A stretch of 48,362 bases of DNA from DAONDZ01 sp964517555. Its GTDB lineage: Bacteria; Patescibacteriota; Patescibacteriia; Patescibacteriales; UBA12465. The notes under the pieces are model-generated. The model searched no databases, was not told the origin of the DNA, and saw only the letters and a program-made list of their open reading frames with translations. Below, one piece after another: positions 1-7,769 of this stretch. Position 1 is the stretch's first letter; every line of letters starts with the position of its first letter. Location of the stretch: the NCBI GenBank assembly GCA_964517555.1, contig CAZFEF010000004.1, positions 1 to 48,362 on the forward strand, written 5' to 3'. Both the position numbers and the translations under genes were made by a program.

Positions 1-84
1 CAATAGTCCAATGATGGCTATCACTACCAATAGTTCTACTAGGGTGAAGGCTTTGGTCTTTATTTTTTGAGGCCTAACATTCAT
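1..84 (-). CDS. Type IV prepilin-like protein, N-terminal 28 codons (cut by window edge)
   Basis: Reading leftward from an ATG at 84 gives 28 codons that run off the window. After a short basic leader comes the motif KAFTLVELLVVIAIIGLL, the hallmark of type IV prepilins and pseudopilins: a prepilin-peptidase cleavage site before Phe, Glu at mature position 5, and a hydrophobic assembly helix. In the standard model the leader is cut and methylated by PilD, and the subunit is polymerised into a pilus or DNA-uptake pseudopilus. The gene is divergent from the repressor at 181 and shares a 96-bp intergenic region with it. The start is clear. Which pilin or pseudopilin it is cannot be told without the globular domain. 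Confidence 0.85.
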   Translation of the reverse strand, partial: MNVRPQKIKTKAFTLVELLVVIAIIGLL

Positions 85-102
85 AGGTTTATTTAGTCTA
101 AT

Positions 103-111
103 ATTATAGCA
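103..111 (-). promoter_or_regulatory. Extended -10 promoter for the prepilin gene
   Basis: On the minus strand TGC-TATAAT forms a perfect extended -10, ending 18 nt before the prepilin ATG at 84. No good -35 is visible at the usual distance (ATGGCA at best), which extended -10 promoters tolerate. The predicted transcript start is near position 96. Confidence 0.45.
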
Positions 112-144
112 TAATGATTATTTTTTGCCATTACTATATTTTTC

Positions 145-172
145 TTGACACCCCCAGGGGGTGTGGTATAAT
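145..172 (+). promoter_or_regulatory. Sigma-70 promoter of the redox operon, predicted leaderless
   Basis: A perfect -35 TTGACA (145-150) and perfect -10 TATAAT (167-172) are separated by 16 bp. Only 8 nt lie between the -10 and the ATG at 181, so transcription should begin at or within one or two bases of the start codon. The spacer holds a GC palindrome that looks like the operator of the encoded repressor. Confidence 0.7.
148..164. promoter_or_regulatory. GC-rich palindromic operator, probably for the CsoR/CstR-family repressor
   Basis: ACACCCCCAGGGGGTGT is a perfect 17-bp inverted repeat centred on A156. It overlaps the last bases of the -35 and most of the promoter spacer. CsoR/RcnR/CstR-family proteins typically bind C-tract/G-tract palindromes of this kind, and the next gene encodes such a protein. 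A bound repressor would block RNA polymerase, so autoregulation of the downstream operon is the natural reading. Confidence 0.65.
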
Positions 173-180
173 GGGAACAT

Positions 181-423
181 ATGAAAACCATTAATCAACG
201 AATTAAAAATATTGTTGGCCAATTACAAGGCGTAGATAATATGTTGCAAGCGCAACCAGTAGACTGCCTGAAAGTCATTACGCAATTGAAAGCCGCCCGT
301 TCAGCGATTACCGCTTTGATGGATAAATATCTGGAAAGCGAGTTTGATTGTTGTCTGCATCAGACTAAGGGACAGGATAAAGAGCAGCTGAAAAAAATCG
401 TTTCGGAGATGGTTAAGAACTAA
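181..423 (+). CDS. CsoR/CstR-family (DUF156) transcriptional repressor, CstR-like
   Basis: An 80-aa all-helical protein with the family signature RIKNIVGQLQGVDNML near the N-terminus. Cysteines are at 29, 57 and 58. The C29-C58 spacing of 29 residues matches the Cys pair of both CsoR and CstR. The copper-ligand His that CsoR carries 25 residues after the first Cys is replaced here by Glu54. This favours a CstR-type persulfide/polysulfide sensor over a copper sensor. The first gene of a tight operon with thioredoxin and a thioredoxin-reductase-like flavoprotein, which fits a thiol-stress role. A near-perfect palindrome lies in its own promoter. Family assignment is firm; the inducer is inferred. 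Confidence 0.85.
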   Translation: MKTINQRIKNIVGQLQGVDNMLQAQPVDCLKVITQLKAARSAITALMDKYLESEFDCCLHQTKGQDKEQLKKIVSEMVKN

Positions 424-449
424 TATATTTATTATTTAATTTTAATTTT

Positions 450-785
450 ATGTCTCAAGCATTAGAATTGCACAAAGGTAATTTCCAAGCCGAAGTTCTG
501 GAATCTGATTTGCCGGTTTTAGTTGATTTTTGGGCGCCATGGTGTATGCCTTGTAAAATGATGGCCCCTATTTTAGATGAATTAGCTACTGAAATAGCTA
601 GCCAGGTGAAGATTGCCAAGGTCAATACTGAAGATGAAGCTAATCGCGATTTAGCTATGGAATATCAGATTCAAAGCATCCCTAATATGAAATTATTTAA
701 GGGGGGTAAAGTAATCGCTGAATTTATCGGCTTGCGTGATAAGGATACTTTGCGCCAAGAGGTGACAGCCGCTTTGAATAAATAA
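450..785 (+). CDS. trxA: Thioredoxin with variant WCMPC active site
   Basis: A 111-aa single-domain thioredoxin, the usual family length, with no signal peptide and therefore cytoplasmic. The active site is W31-C-M-P-C35; the usual Gly33 is Met. The cis-proline loop is QSIPNM (P78), and the conserved FWAPWC and KLFKGGK segments are present. It would reduce protein disulfides and receive electrons from the flavoprotein at 2029. It lies 26 nt after the repressor gene and 9 nt before glutamate dehydrogenase. The Gly-to-Met change sits between the two catalytic cysteines and should alter redox potential or partner choice. No Shine-Dalgarno precedes the ATG. Confidence 0.92.
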   Translation: MSQALELHKGNFQAEVLESDLPVLVDFWAPWCMPCKMMAPILDELATEIASQVKIAKVNTEDEANRDLAMEYQIQSIPNMKLFKGGKVIAEFIGLRDKDTLRQEVTAALNK

Positions 786-794
786 CTTTTTTCT

Positions 795-2018
795 ATGTCT
801 ACTTTTGATCAAATAAAATCACGTTTGTCCGAATTGCAATCTGGAGGGTTTTTAGAGGCTAAACAATCTGAGTATCTTTTAACTCCAGCTAAGGTTAGCT
901 TTCAAGAGCTAGAAGTATCCGGTCAGAAATATCCAGCCTGGAGAATAATTGCTAATTCCGATTTAGGTCCTGGCAAAGGCGGAATTCGCTTTCATCCTCA
1001 GGTTGATGAAGACGAGGTGCGTTCTTTGGCCTTTTGGATGGCCTTAAAAAATTCTTTAGCTAACATCCCCTATGGTGGCGCTAAAGGCGGCGTGGCGTTC
1101 GATCCTAAAAATGTTGAACCGTCAGTTATTGAGGCCGTCTCCAGAGCTTATATCCAGGCTTTCCACGAAAATCTAGGAGAGAATATTGACGTACCAGCTC
1201 CTGATGTTTATACCAATTCTCAGATTATGGCTTATATGCTCGATGAATTTGAAAAGATCAAGGGACAACATCAACCCGGGATGATTACCGGCAAACCGGT
1301 GGAGTTAGGTGGTATCACTTTGCGCCAAGATGCTACCGCCCGTGGTGGCTATCTGACTATTAAGGAGGCGGCCAAAGAATTATTGCCAGCCAAAGAAATA
1401 ATTACCGTGGCAGTTCAAGGGTTTGGCAACGCTGGCGGGTATATCGCCAAGATGTTAGCTCGGGATAATTTCAAGGTAGTGGCTGTTTCTGATAGTCGTG
1501 GCGGGGTCTATAATGAAACTGGTTTAGACTTGGAGCAGGTGGAAAAAATTAAACAAGAAAGCGGCTCAGTTTTTAAGGATAACGGTCAAGCTTTGACTAA
1601 CGCCGAGCTGCTGGAACTGCCGGTTGATATTTTGATTTTAGCGGCCCTGGAAAATCAAGTCACCGAAGCTAATGCTGAAAAAGTTCAAGCTAAGATGATT
1701 GTAGAATTGGCCAATGGCCCGGTAAGCTATGAAGCTGATAAAATATTATGGCGCCGTGGTATTTCGGTCGTTCCAGATATATTAGCTAACTCGGGCGGAG
1801 TGATTGTCAGTTATTTCGAATGGGCCCAAAACCGTACTGGTCAAATTCTTGATGATGAATATCTAGCCAATCTATTAGTGAAAAAAATGTCAGCTTCCTG
1901 GCAAGCTGTTTATCAAAAATATTTAGAGCAAGAGAAAAAGATTAGCTTACGTCAAGCCGCTTATATTATCGCTATCGATCGCATTTTGGCAGCTGCCAAA
2001 TGGCGCGGTCGGGTTTAA
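795..2018 (+). CDS. gdhA: Glutamate dehydrogenase (Glu/Leu/Phe/Val family)
   Basis: 407 aa, normal for the hexameric enzyme. The N-terminal substrate domain shows GPGKGGIRFHP (about 58-68), ALKNSL (K85) and YGGAKGG with the catalytic Lys97, then PAPDVYT. A Rossmann domain begins about residue 205 with QGFGNAGGY. The acidic residue ending the second strand (VSDSRG) suggests NAD+ over NADP+. Reaction: glutamate + H2O + NAD(P)+ to 2-oxoglutarate, ammonia and NAD(P)H. The operon couples it to thioredoxin and its reductase. With the ferredoxin oxidoreductase and acyl-CoA synthetase elsewhere in the window it suggests amino-acid fermentation. Other branched-chain specificities are possible but less likely. 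Confidence 0.9.
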   Translation: MSTFDQIKSRLSELQSGGFLEAKQSEYLLTPAKVSFQELEVSGQKYPAWRIIANSDLGPGKGGIRFHPQVDEDEVRSLAFWMALKNSLANIPYGGAKGGVAFDPKNVEPSVIEAVSRAYIQAFHENLGENIDVPAPDVYTNSQIMAYMLDEFEKIKGQHQPGMITGKPVELGGITLRQDATARGGYLTIKEAAKELLPAKEIITVAVQGFGNAGGYIAKMLARDNFKVVAVSDSRGGVYNETGLDLEQVEKIKQESGSVFKDNGQALTNAELLELPVDILILAALENQVTEANAEKVQAKMIVELANGPVSYEADKILWRRGISVVPDILANSGGVIVSYFEWAQNRTGQILDDEYLANLLVKKMSASWQAVYQKYLEQEKKISLRQAAYIIAIDRILAAAKWRGRV

Positions 2019-2028
2019 TTTATCATAT

Positions 2029-2925
2029 ATGGATTACGAATTGATCATCATCGGTACCGGACCAGCCGGAATGACAGCCTCAATTTATGCTTCTCGTTAT
2101 AAGTTAAAGCATTTATTGATTGGGGAATTGCCTGGCGGTTTGATGTCGGAAGCGCATAAGGTTTGCAATTTTCCTTCGGAGATTGAAATTTCTGGCTTTG
2201 ATTTAATGACTAAAATGAAGGCGCATGTTGATAGTTTTGGTACTCCCTGGACCATGGCTAAGGTTAGTGGCCTGGAAAAGATTGACGGCGGGTTTAAGAT
2301 TTCTTCCGGAGATAAGTCATGGACTACCAAGGCGATTATTCTAGCTACCGGTACCGAGAGACGAAAATTAGGTTTGGAGCGCGAAGCTCGGTTGGTCGGC
2401 AAGGGGGTTGCTTATTGCGCCACTTGTGATGCCATGTTTTATAAAGACAAAGTGGTAGCTGTAGTCGGCGGTGGCAATAGCGCGATGACCGCGGCTTTGC
2501 ACCTAGCTAATCTTTGTTCCAAAGTGTATCTTTTGGTCCGGAGCGAATTGAAGGGCGACATGGTTTGGGCCGAGCAAGTCAAGAATAATCCGCGGATTGA
2601 GATATTGTATCAAGTTGAGGTCAAGAAATTAATCGGCGAGGAGAAGTTAAGCGGGATTGATTTGGGTGATAAGCAATTAGAGATTTCAGGTTTATTTATT
2701 GAGATTGGTTCTATTCCCAATACCTCTTGGCTCTCTGATCTGAGCTTAGAGTTTGATAATCATGGGGCTATTAAAATTGATTCTCGGCAACAAACAAGTA
2801 TTCCCGGCATTTTAGCGGCTGGCGATATCACTACTGGTTCTGGTGGCATTCATCAAATAATTACTGCCTGCGGCGAAGGGGCCGTAGCGGCGACAGCGGC
2901 TTTCCAATATATCAAGCAGGATTAA
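2029..2925 (+). CDS. trxB: Thioredoxin-disulfide reductase-like FAD/NAD(P)H oxidoreductase
   Basis: 298 aa. The FAD dinucleotide fold is at the N-terminus (IIGTGPAGMTASIYA), the redox pair is C130-A-T-C133 in YCATCDAMFY, the second nucleotide fold is VVGGGNSAMTAALHLA, and the C-terminal FAD motif AAGDITTG is intact. It would pass electrons from a nicotinamide to thioredoxin. The usual HRRxxxRA NADPH-phosphate motif is replaced by LVRSELKGD, so NADH or another donor is possible. It starts 10 nt after gdhA, an NADH source, and is followed after 5 nt by a glycosyltransferase. Slightly shorter than the E. coli enzyme (about 320 aa). Confidence 0.88.
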   Translation: MDYELIIIGTGPAGMTASIYASRYKLKHLLIGELPGGLMSEAHKVCNFPSEIEISGFDLMTKMKAHVDSFGTPWTMAKVSGLEKIDGGFKISSGDKSWTTKAIILATGTERRKLGLEREARLVGKGVAYCATCDAMFYKDKVVAVVGGGNSAMTAALHLANLCSKVYLLVRSELKGDMVWAEQVKNNPRIEILYQVEVKKLIGEEKLSGIDLGDKQLEISGLFIEIGSIPNTSWLSDLSLEFDNHGAIKIDSRQQTSIPGILAAGDITTGSGGIHQIITACGEGAVAATAAFQYIKQD

Positions 2926-2930
2926 TTTTT

Positions 2931-4394
2931 ATGAAAAAATATCTTCCGCTCTTGGCCATAGTTATCGCTATCGTTTTTCGGTTATTATGGCTAAATGATA
3001 TTCCACCGGCACTATATACCGATGAGGTTTATAATTTTTTTAATGCCGCTTCAGCTAATGAGTCTGGCAACTATCAATGGTTCTATCCGGAAAATGATGG
3101 CCGGGAAGGATTGTTTATCAATCTCCAAGCCTTCTTTATTAATATCTTACCCCAGGGACAACCCTGGGTTTTACGTTTGCCAGCGGCAATCATTGGTATT
3201 TTAACTGTGGTTGGTTTGTATTTTCTGGTTCGTCGGCTTTTTGCCAAAGAGAGGTTGGGTGAGACTATCGCCGGACTTAGCGCTTTCTTGTTGGCTAGCA
3301 GTGTCTGGCATATTACTTTTTCTCGAACAGGATTTAGGGCAATCATGGCCCCTTTCTTTTTGGTTTGGTCTCTCTATTTTTTATTTACCGCTTTGAGTTT
3401 TAAAGGAATCAAGAGATGGTTATTGCTCTTGGCTACCGGCATAGTCTATGGCTTGGGTTTCCATACTTACATTGCTTATCGCATTACTCCTTTAATTTTC
3501 TTGGCTTTGTTTGGCTGGTGGTATTTTAAGGATAAGCAAGATTTAAAAATATTGGCTGAACGGGCCTTATTGCTCGTAGCGGGGACGATGATAGCTGTGG
3601 CTCCACTTATAGCTTATTTTATTAACCATAGTTCCGAGTTGTTTTATCGTGTCGGCCAATTGTCAATTTTTAGCGAACCTACTTGGCCCTGGCTGCTTTT
3701 GAAAAATATAGCTTTGTTTTTGTTTATGCCTTTTGCCCTAGGAGATTTTAACGATCGCCATAATTTTGGGGCTTTGCCGGGGCTGTCCTTAGTTGCTATT
3801 TTTGGCATCATCGCTTTAGTGTTATTCGGGCCTCGGATCAAGGAATTTTTCTCCTCTAAGTTTAAGCTTAGCTTTTGGTTGTTTTTTTTGGTGGCTTGGA
3901 TATTAGTGGGCGCGATACCAGCGGTGATAACCAACGAGGGACAACCTCATTTTTTACGTTCGTTTCTAGTATTGCCCCCACTAATTATTTTAGCGGCCTG
4001 GGGGCTATCTCTGGTTTCTGATTATTTTTTTTCTCGGGCCAAGATAGTCTGGCAACGTTGGTTTTGGATCATGATTATCACCTTGTCTATTTTTCAGGTG
4101 GGGGTTCAGTATTTTGTTTTTTACGCTCAAAGCGATGCTACAGCTTCAGCTTTTAATCGCACTTGTTATGACGTCGCTCAAAACATTAAGGCGGCTCCAA
4201 TAATGGTGGAAAAATATATAATAGTGGAGGTCGATGATTTAAACCAAGCTTCGAGTTGTTTTTGGGAAGTAGTTTTTTATACTGATACTTTTAGTGCCAT
4301 GGAAAGAGAGCGGCAGAATATCAACTATATTTTTTATCCTCGAGAGAAGTTTATTCCCCCTGGAGCGCAGATTTTTATTCTAGACTATTTTTGA
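2931..4394 (+). CDS. Multi-pass membrane glycosyltransferase of the GT39/ArnT-like type
   Basis: 487 aa, mostly hydrophobic helices (around ten), starting with a membrane anchor. The first extracytoplasmic loop carries YTDEVYNF (D31-E32), the acidic catalytic motif of PMT/ArnT-type GT-C transferases. These enzymes move a sugar from a polyprenyl-phosphate carrier onto a protein or lipid on the outer face of the membrane. Donor and acceptor cannot be read from sequence. It is the last gene of the redox operon, 5 nt after trxB, and is followed by a strong hairpin terminator. It may glycosylate some of the secreted proteins encoded here, but that is only a guess. Confidence 0.75.
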   Translation: MKKYLPLLAIVIAIVFRLLWLNDIPPALYTDEVYNFFNAASANESGNYQWFYPENDGREGLFINLQAFFINILPQGQPWVLRLPAAIIGILTVVGLYFLVRRLFAKERLGETIAGLSAFLLASSVWHITFSRTGFRAIMAPFFLVWSLYFLFTALSFKGIKRWLLLLATGIVYGLGFHTYIAYRITPLIFLALFGWWYFKDKQDLKILAERALLLVAGTMIAVAPLIAYFINHSSELFYRVGQLSIFSEPTWPWLLLKNIALFLFMPFALGDFNDRHNFGALPGLSLVAIFGIIALVLFGPRIKEFFSSKFKLSFWLFFLVAWILVGAIPAVITNEGQPHFLRSFLVLPPLIILAAWGLSLVSDYFFSRAKIVWQRWFWIMIITLSIFQVGVQYFVFYAQSDATASAFNRTCYDVAQNIKAAPIMVEKYIIVEVDDLNQASSCFWEVVFYTDTFSAMERERQNINYIFYPREKFIPPGAQIFILDYF

Positions 4395-4399
4395 TCAAC

Positions 4400-4430
4400 A
4401 AAAAACTTCGGAGTTGTTCCGAAGTTTTTT
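4400..4430. terminator. Bidirectional intrinsic terminator between convergent operons
   Basis: A perfect 13-bp stem (AAAAAACTTCGGA / TCCGAAGTTTTTT) with a 5-nt GTTGT loop. The A/T ends provide a U-tract on both strands, so it serves both the redox operon (+) and the lipoprotein gene (-). Confidence 0.9.
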
Positions 4431-4446
4431 GTACTCGCTATATTTT

Positions 4447-5415
4447 TTAGTTGCAATCACCAGTAGCGCCGGAGCTGTCAGTGCCAGTCCCGAAACCAGC
4501 AGCCGGAGAGGCGGTGGATAACTTTTCGTTACATTCAGCCGGTGGGGTGTTAAAGGCGGAGCAGATGGTATCTAGCAGACTTTGAGGATCGCGATCGCTT
4601 TGGATTTCTTCGCCGTTAATGATTAGAGTCGGGGAACCGCCAACATTGTATTTGGCGTTATCTTCAGCCTGAACGTTGAAGGCCGGGTAACTACCTTTCT
4701 TTTCTGTTTGAGCCATCACTTTGTATTGTTTGTCAGTTTTGGAAACGCAAGCATTGACTTTAGCCTTATCTACCCCGGCTTTAGTCAAGCAGGAATCGCT
4801 CTGGCTATCGACTAGGAAGCAGGAAAGATAACTAGATAATTTATTGGCCTGTTCTTTCTGGATACAATATTGAACTAGGTTTTCTTTTAGTTCTTTATCG
4901 CCATGCATGGCATAGTCACAGAACTTTAATTCGAAATTAATTTTGTCTTTTAACAAGTCGACTACCGGCAAGATACCTTTTTCGATCTGAGTGCCATAAG
5001 GACAGTAGCTCATGACGAATAGCTCGACTTCCGGTTTGTCATTTTTAGTGTTGACAGTGGTGGTCGGGGTGGAGTCGGTGTCTTCGGTTTGGCTGGCTTG
5101 TTCAATTTCGGCGATATTGATCATTTGGGGGAAAAACTTGGTTCCATCTTTGGTTAGATAGGAATCGATTATTTGTCCTTGGCCGATATTGACGGCTAGT
5201 TTGTATAAACCATTTTCTTCAGTGATTTGATCGATGGTGGCCTTGGAGCCAGGCGCCATCAAGTTGTCATTGATAAACTGTTCGGTTTTGATTTTGGCTT
5301 CTTCTGGGCTTAACTTTTTGTTTTTCCAGAGATTGCTGATATTAGAATCGCAACCGCTTAACACGACTACCGCCAGCAAGAGCAGGGCGGCTACGTAGAA
5401 AGATCTTTGCTTCAT
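4447..5415 (-). CDS. DsbA/GILT-like thioredoxin-fold lipoprotein
   Basis: 322 aa with a lipoprotein signal ending LSGC (lipid-modified Cys22), so anchored outside the cytoplasmic membrane. Residues 35-105 form a small unrecognised domain, then a Thr/Asp-rich linker. A thioredoxin-fold domain starts near 128 with FVMSYCPYGTQ: one active-site Cys (C138-P-Y-G141) in place of CxxC. The cis-Pro loop is GGSPTLIING (P262). About ten more cysteines follow, some in a helical insertion like that of GILT proteins. A single-Cys site suggests isomerase, carrier or glutathione-type chemistry over classic disulfide oxidation. It is a single-gene unit with its own promoter and a terminator. Confidence 0.8.
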   Translation of the reverse strand: MKQRSFYVAALLLLAVVVLSGCDSNISNLWKNKKLSPEEAKIKTEQFINDNLMAPGSKATIDQITEENGLYKLAVNIGQGQIIDSYLTKDGTKFFPQMINIAEIEQASQTEDTDSTPTTTVNTKNDKPEVELFVMSYCPYGTQIEKGILPVVDLLKDKINFELKFCDYAMHGDKELKENLVQYCIQKEQANKLSSYLSCFLVDSQSDSCLTKAGVDKAKVNACVSKTDKQYKVMAQTEKKGSYPAFNVQAEDNAKYNVGGSPTLIINGEEIQSDRDPQSLLDTICSAFNTPPAECNEKLSTASPAAGFGTGTDSSGATGDCN

Positions 5416-5451
5416 AAATTTAAATAATTAAAATTATTTATTACTTGGTTC

Positions 5452-5480
5452 ATTATAGCAAATAACCGGCGAGTCTTCAA
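5452..5480 (-). promoter_or_regulatory. Sigma-70 promoter of the thioredoxin-fold lipoprotein gene
   Basis: On the minus strand TTGAAG (5480-5475), a 17-bp spacer and TATAAT (5457-5452) are preceded by TGC, giving an extended -10. The predicted start lies about 30 nt before the ATG at 5415. Confidence 0.75.
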
Positions 5481-5487
5481 CTGTTAG

Positions 5488-6198
5488 TTATTTGGCTATT
5501 TTTAGAAAGGCCTGTAGGTCGGCGGGCAGGTCAATTTGGGTGTTGACTATTTGTCCTTGAGGGTCGCTGAATTCTAGCAAGGTTGAGACTAGGAATAGTC
5601 GTCCTAGGTTTATTTTTTTGTTTTTGATTTTAGTGGTTTTGGTTCCATAAAGATTATCACCAACTATTGGATACCCATAGGCGGCTAGATGAACGCGAAT
5701 TTGGTGGGTTCGGCCAGTCTTGATACGTAATTTAAGCAGGGTGTAATTAATGCGGGCGTCTATTACTTGAAAATGAGTCATGGCCTTGCGGACGGTTTCT
5801 TGTTCTTGATTAAAGTTTTGGGGTACAGCGGCCATTTTGAATCCTTGTCGTGATCGCTTGATGGGGAAGTCAATATCGCCTTCGTCTTTTAATAAGCGCC
5901 CATAGACTAGGGCAGTGTATTCTTTGGTTAGGGTGCGATCTTGAAATTGGGCTTTTAAGTGCTCATAGGTAATCTGATTTTTGGCGATGACCATTAAACC
6001 GCTGACATCCTTGTCGAGGCGGTGTACTATTCCCGGTCTTTCCGGGGACTCACCTACTTTGGCGATTTGAGGATGCTTGTCTAGCAACCAATCGGTTAAG
6101 GTTTTTTCCTTAATATGCGGAGCGCCATGAACTAACAACCCTGCCGGCTTGTTAATCACTAAATAATCAGCTGTTTCTTTGATGATGATATTTTCCAT
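5488..6198 (-). CDS. RluA-family 23S rRNA pseudouridine synthase (RluD/RluC-like)
   Basis: 236 aa. It carries the family's catalytic motif as HRLDKDVSGL with catalytic Asp62, NKPAGLLVH near the N-terminus, and GRTHQIRVHLA in the C-terminal half. It isomerises specific uridines in rRNA or tRNA. The N-terminal S4 RNA-binding domain of RluC/RluD is absent, as in the RluA/TruC-like short forms, so the target is uncertain. It starts 1 nt after the flippase stop codon, so the two are co-transcribed from the promoter at 7721-7749. Confidence 0.9.
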   Translation of the reverse strand: MENIIIKETADYLVINKPAGLLVHGAPHIKEKTLTDWLLDKHPQIAKVGESPERPGIVHRLDKDVSGLMVIAKNQITYEHLKAQFQDRTLTKEYTALVYGRLLKDEGDIDFPIKRSRQGFKMAAVPQNFNQEQETVRKAMTHFQVIDARINYTLLKLRIKTGRTHQIRVHLAAYGYPIVGDNLYGTKTTKIKNKKINLGRLFLVSTLLEFSDPQGQIVNTQIDLPADLQAFLKIAK

Positions 6199-6199
6199 A

Positions 6200-7681
6200 T
6201 TATTGCCAGTTATTATCCAGGGGCGATGATCCTGGCGGCGGCGTAGTTTTAAGCTTTAGCAAATTCCAATCTTCTCGACTCAAAGCTCGGGTAATGTATA
6301 ATCCGAAGAAGTAGACAATGGTTGCCAGGATTAAGGTGATTCCGAGCGATAGCCAGGGGAGTTTAAAATAATCATGAGGCCAGAAACTCAAGAAGACGGC
6401 CATGATTAATGACGACAATAACGCTTTTCCGGCCAGCTTAAACTTTATTTGGAAGTTAATATATTTTTTGGCGTAATAGAAAGCGAACAGCATAATGCAT
6501 AGTTCGCTGTAAACCGTTCCTAGGGCAGCGCCAAAATAGGAATAGCGAGGGATTAAGAAAAAATAGAGGGCTACTGAGGTTATGCCCGTAAAAATATAGG
6601 CCCCGATGATTTTGGTCTGGCGATCGATGGCAATAATAAGGTGGGAGAACAGACAACTAATAAAAATTAAACCAGCGGCTAGAATTAGCATTTGTAAAAT
6701 TGGACCAGCGGCTGTAAATTCATCACCGGCAATGACTTTGATCAAGTCAGTGGCAACAAATTGAGCCCCGATGACCAATGGCAAAGCGATAAGGACCAGA
6801 AAGTCAAATGATTTTTGAGTGATGGCTTTAAAATAAGCAATTTCTTTTTTGATCCAAGCACTAGTTAATAGCGGTAATGTTATTCCCAAAAACATGAAGG
6901 GCAAGGTTACTAGAATATCGATTATTTTATACGCCGCCCCGTAGAGCCCAACTTCTCCGGCCGGACGGATTAAGGATAATATTAAAGTATCGGTTTTGAG
7001 ATATATTAAATTAAAGGCGATAGTGACTGCCAGTGGCCAAGAGCGTCGCATGATTTGGTTAATGATAACCCGATCATAACGCAGACGGAAGCGGATCATT
7101 TTTTGAGCCAGAAACCAATGCCCCAAGAAGCTCACGGCGCTAGAGACTACCGTGACCCAGATGATGGCTATCAATGATCCGTCGGCCTTGATAACTAAAT
7201 ATATACCCAGGAGCAACACGACTCGGCTGATATTTTCGGCAATTGCTGTTTTGAGCATGGTTAATCTTTTTTGGAACAAGCCGACCATCACTTGGTTTAG
7301 GGCTACAAACAAAAAAGAAAAGGCGGTTAAGAGAATACCAGTCTTTATCTCGGCGCTATAAGGAAAGAACAAGGCGCTTAGAGGGCCGATGCTTAAAAAT
7401 ATTAAAGCTGACAACAAGCGAACGCTTAATAGGTTTCCTAAGATTTTGTTTTCATCAGCTTCCGGGGCGCTGATCATTTGTACCGTCACTAAGGTCAGTC
7501 CTAGGTCAGCTAGGATAGCGAAGAAAGAGGCGAAGGTTACTATCGTGGTGTATGCCCCAAAACCATCTTGGCCCAAGTAGCGGGCCATTAAGGCTATTGC
7601 TAATAAACCCAAGATAGTGGATAGTATTTTGCTGATTATTTGGATAATAGTATTTTTGGCGATTTTTAGCGATAAGTTCAT
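6200..7681 (-). CDS. Polysaccharide/lipid-linked oligosaccharide flippase (Wzx-like, MOP superfamily)
   Basis: 493 aa, about 14 predicted membrane helices. The N-terminal region (ARYLGQDGFGAYTTI) is typical of RfbX/Wzx-type exporters. It would flip polyprenyl-linked oligosaccharides to the outside for surface glycan or glycoprotein assembly. It is distinct from MurJ, which is encoded separately at 23294. First gene of a two-gene operon with the pseudouridine synthase. A good sigma-70 promoter lies about 40 nt upstream. Substrate unknown. Confidence 0.85.
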   Translation of the reverse strand: MNLSLKIAKNTIIQIISKILSTILGLLAIALMARYLGQDGFGAYTTIVTFASFFAILADLGLTLVTVQMISAPEADENKILGNLLSVRLLSALIFLSIGPLSALFFPYSAEIKTGILLTAFSFLFVALNQVMVGLFQKRLTMLKTAIAENISRVVLLLGIYLVIKADGSLIAIIWVTVVSSAVSFLGHWFLAQKMIRFRLRYDRVIINQIMRRSWPLAVTIAFNLIYLKTDTLILSLIRPAGEVGLYGAAYKIIDILVTLPFMFLGITLPLLTSAWIKKEIAYFKAITQKSFDFLVLIALPLVIGAQFVATDLIKVIAGDEFTAAGPILQMLILAAGLIFISCLFSHLIIAIDRQTKIIGAYIFTGITSVALYFFLIPRYSYFGAALGTVYSELCIMLFAFYYAKKYINFQIKFKLAGKALLSSLIMAVFLSFWPHDYFKLPWLSLGITLILATIVYFFGLYITRALSREDWNLLKLKTTPPPGSSPLDNNWQ

Positions 7682-7720
7682 AAAATTGTTTTTTGGCCGC
7701 TGATATGTTATGATATTAAT

Positions 7721-7749
7721 ATAATCGCATCAGGAAATATTATTGTCAA
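7721..7749 (-). promoter_or_regulatory. Sigma-70 promoter of the flippase operon
   Basis: On the minus strand a perfect TTGACA (7749-7744), a 17-bp spacer and GATTAT (7726-7721) are present. TGC directly before the -10 makes it an extended -10. The expected start is near 7714, about 33 nt before the ATG at 7681. Confidence 0.6.
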
Positions 7750-7753
7750 ATAT

Positions 7754-7759
7754 TATAAT
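7754..7759 (+). promoter_or_regulatory. Possible -10 element for the pilin-like/ftsK operon
   Basis: A perfect TATAAT lies 10 nt before the ATG at 7770, which would give a transcript with a leader of only a few bases. No convincing -35 is seen 15-19 bp upstream, so this is tentative. It lies just beside the divergent flippase promoter. Confidence 0.3.
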
Positions 7760-7769
7760 TTATACTCAT

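Noticed and set aside
181..423. Copper-sensing CsoR
   Set aside because: The His ligand expected 25 residues after the first Cys is Glu54, no copper ATPase or chaperone gene is nearby, and the neighbours are thiol-redox genes.
7743..7769. TTG start nine codons before the pilin-like protein's ATG
   Set aside because: The signal peptide begins naturally at the ATG at 7770, all other genes here use ATG, and the TTG lies inside the promoter region.
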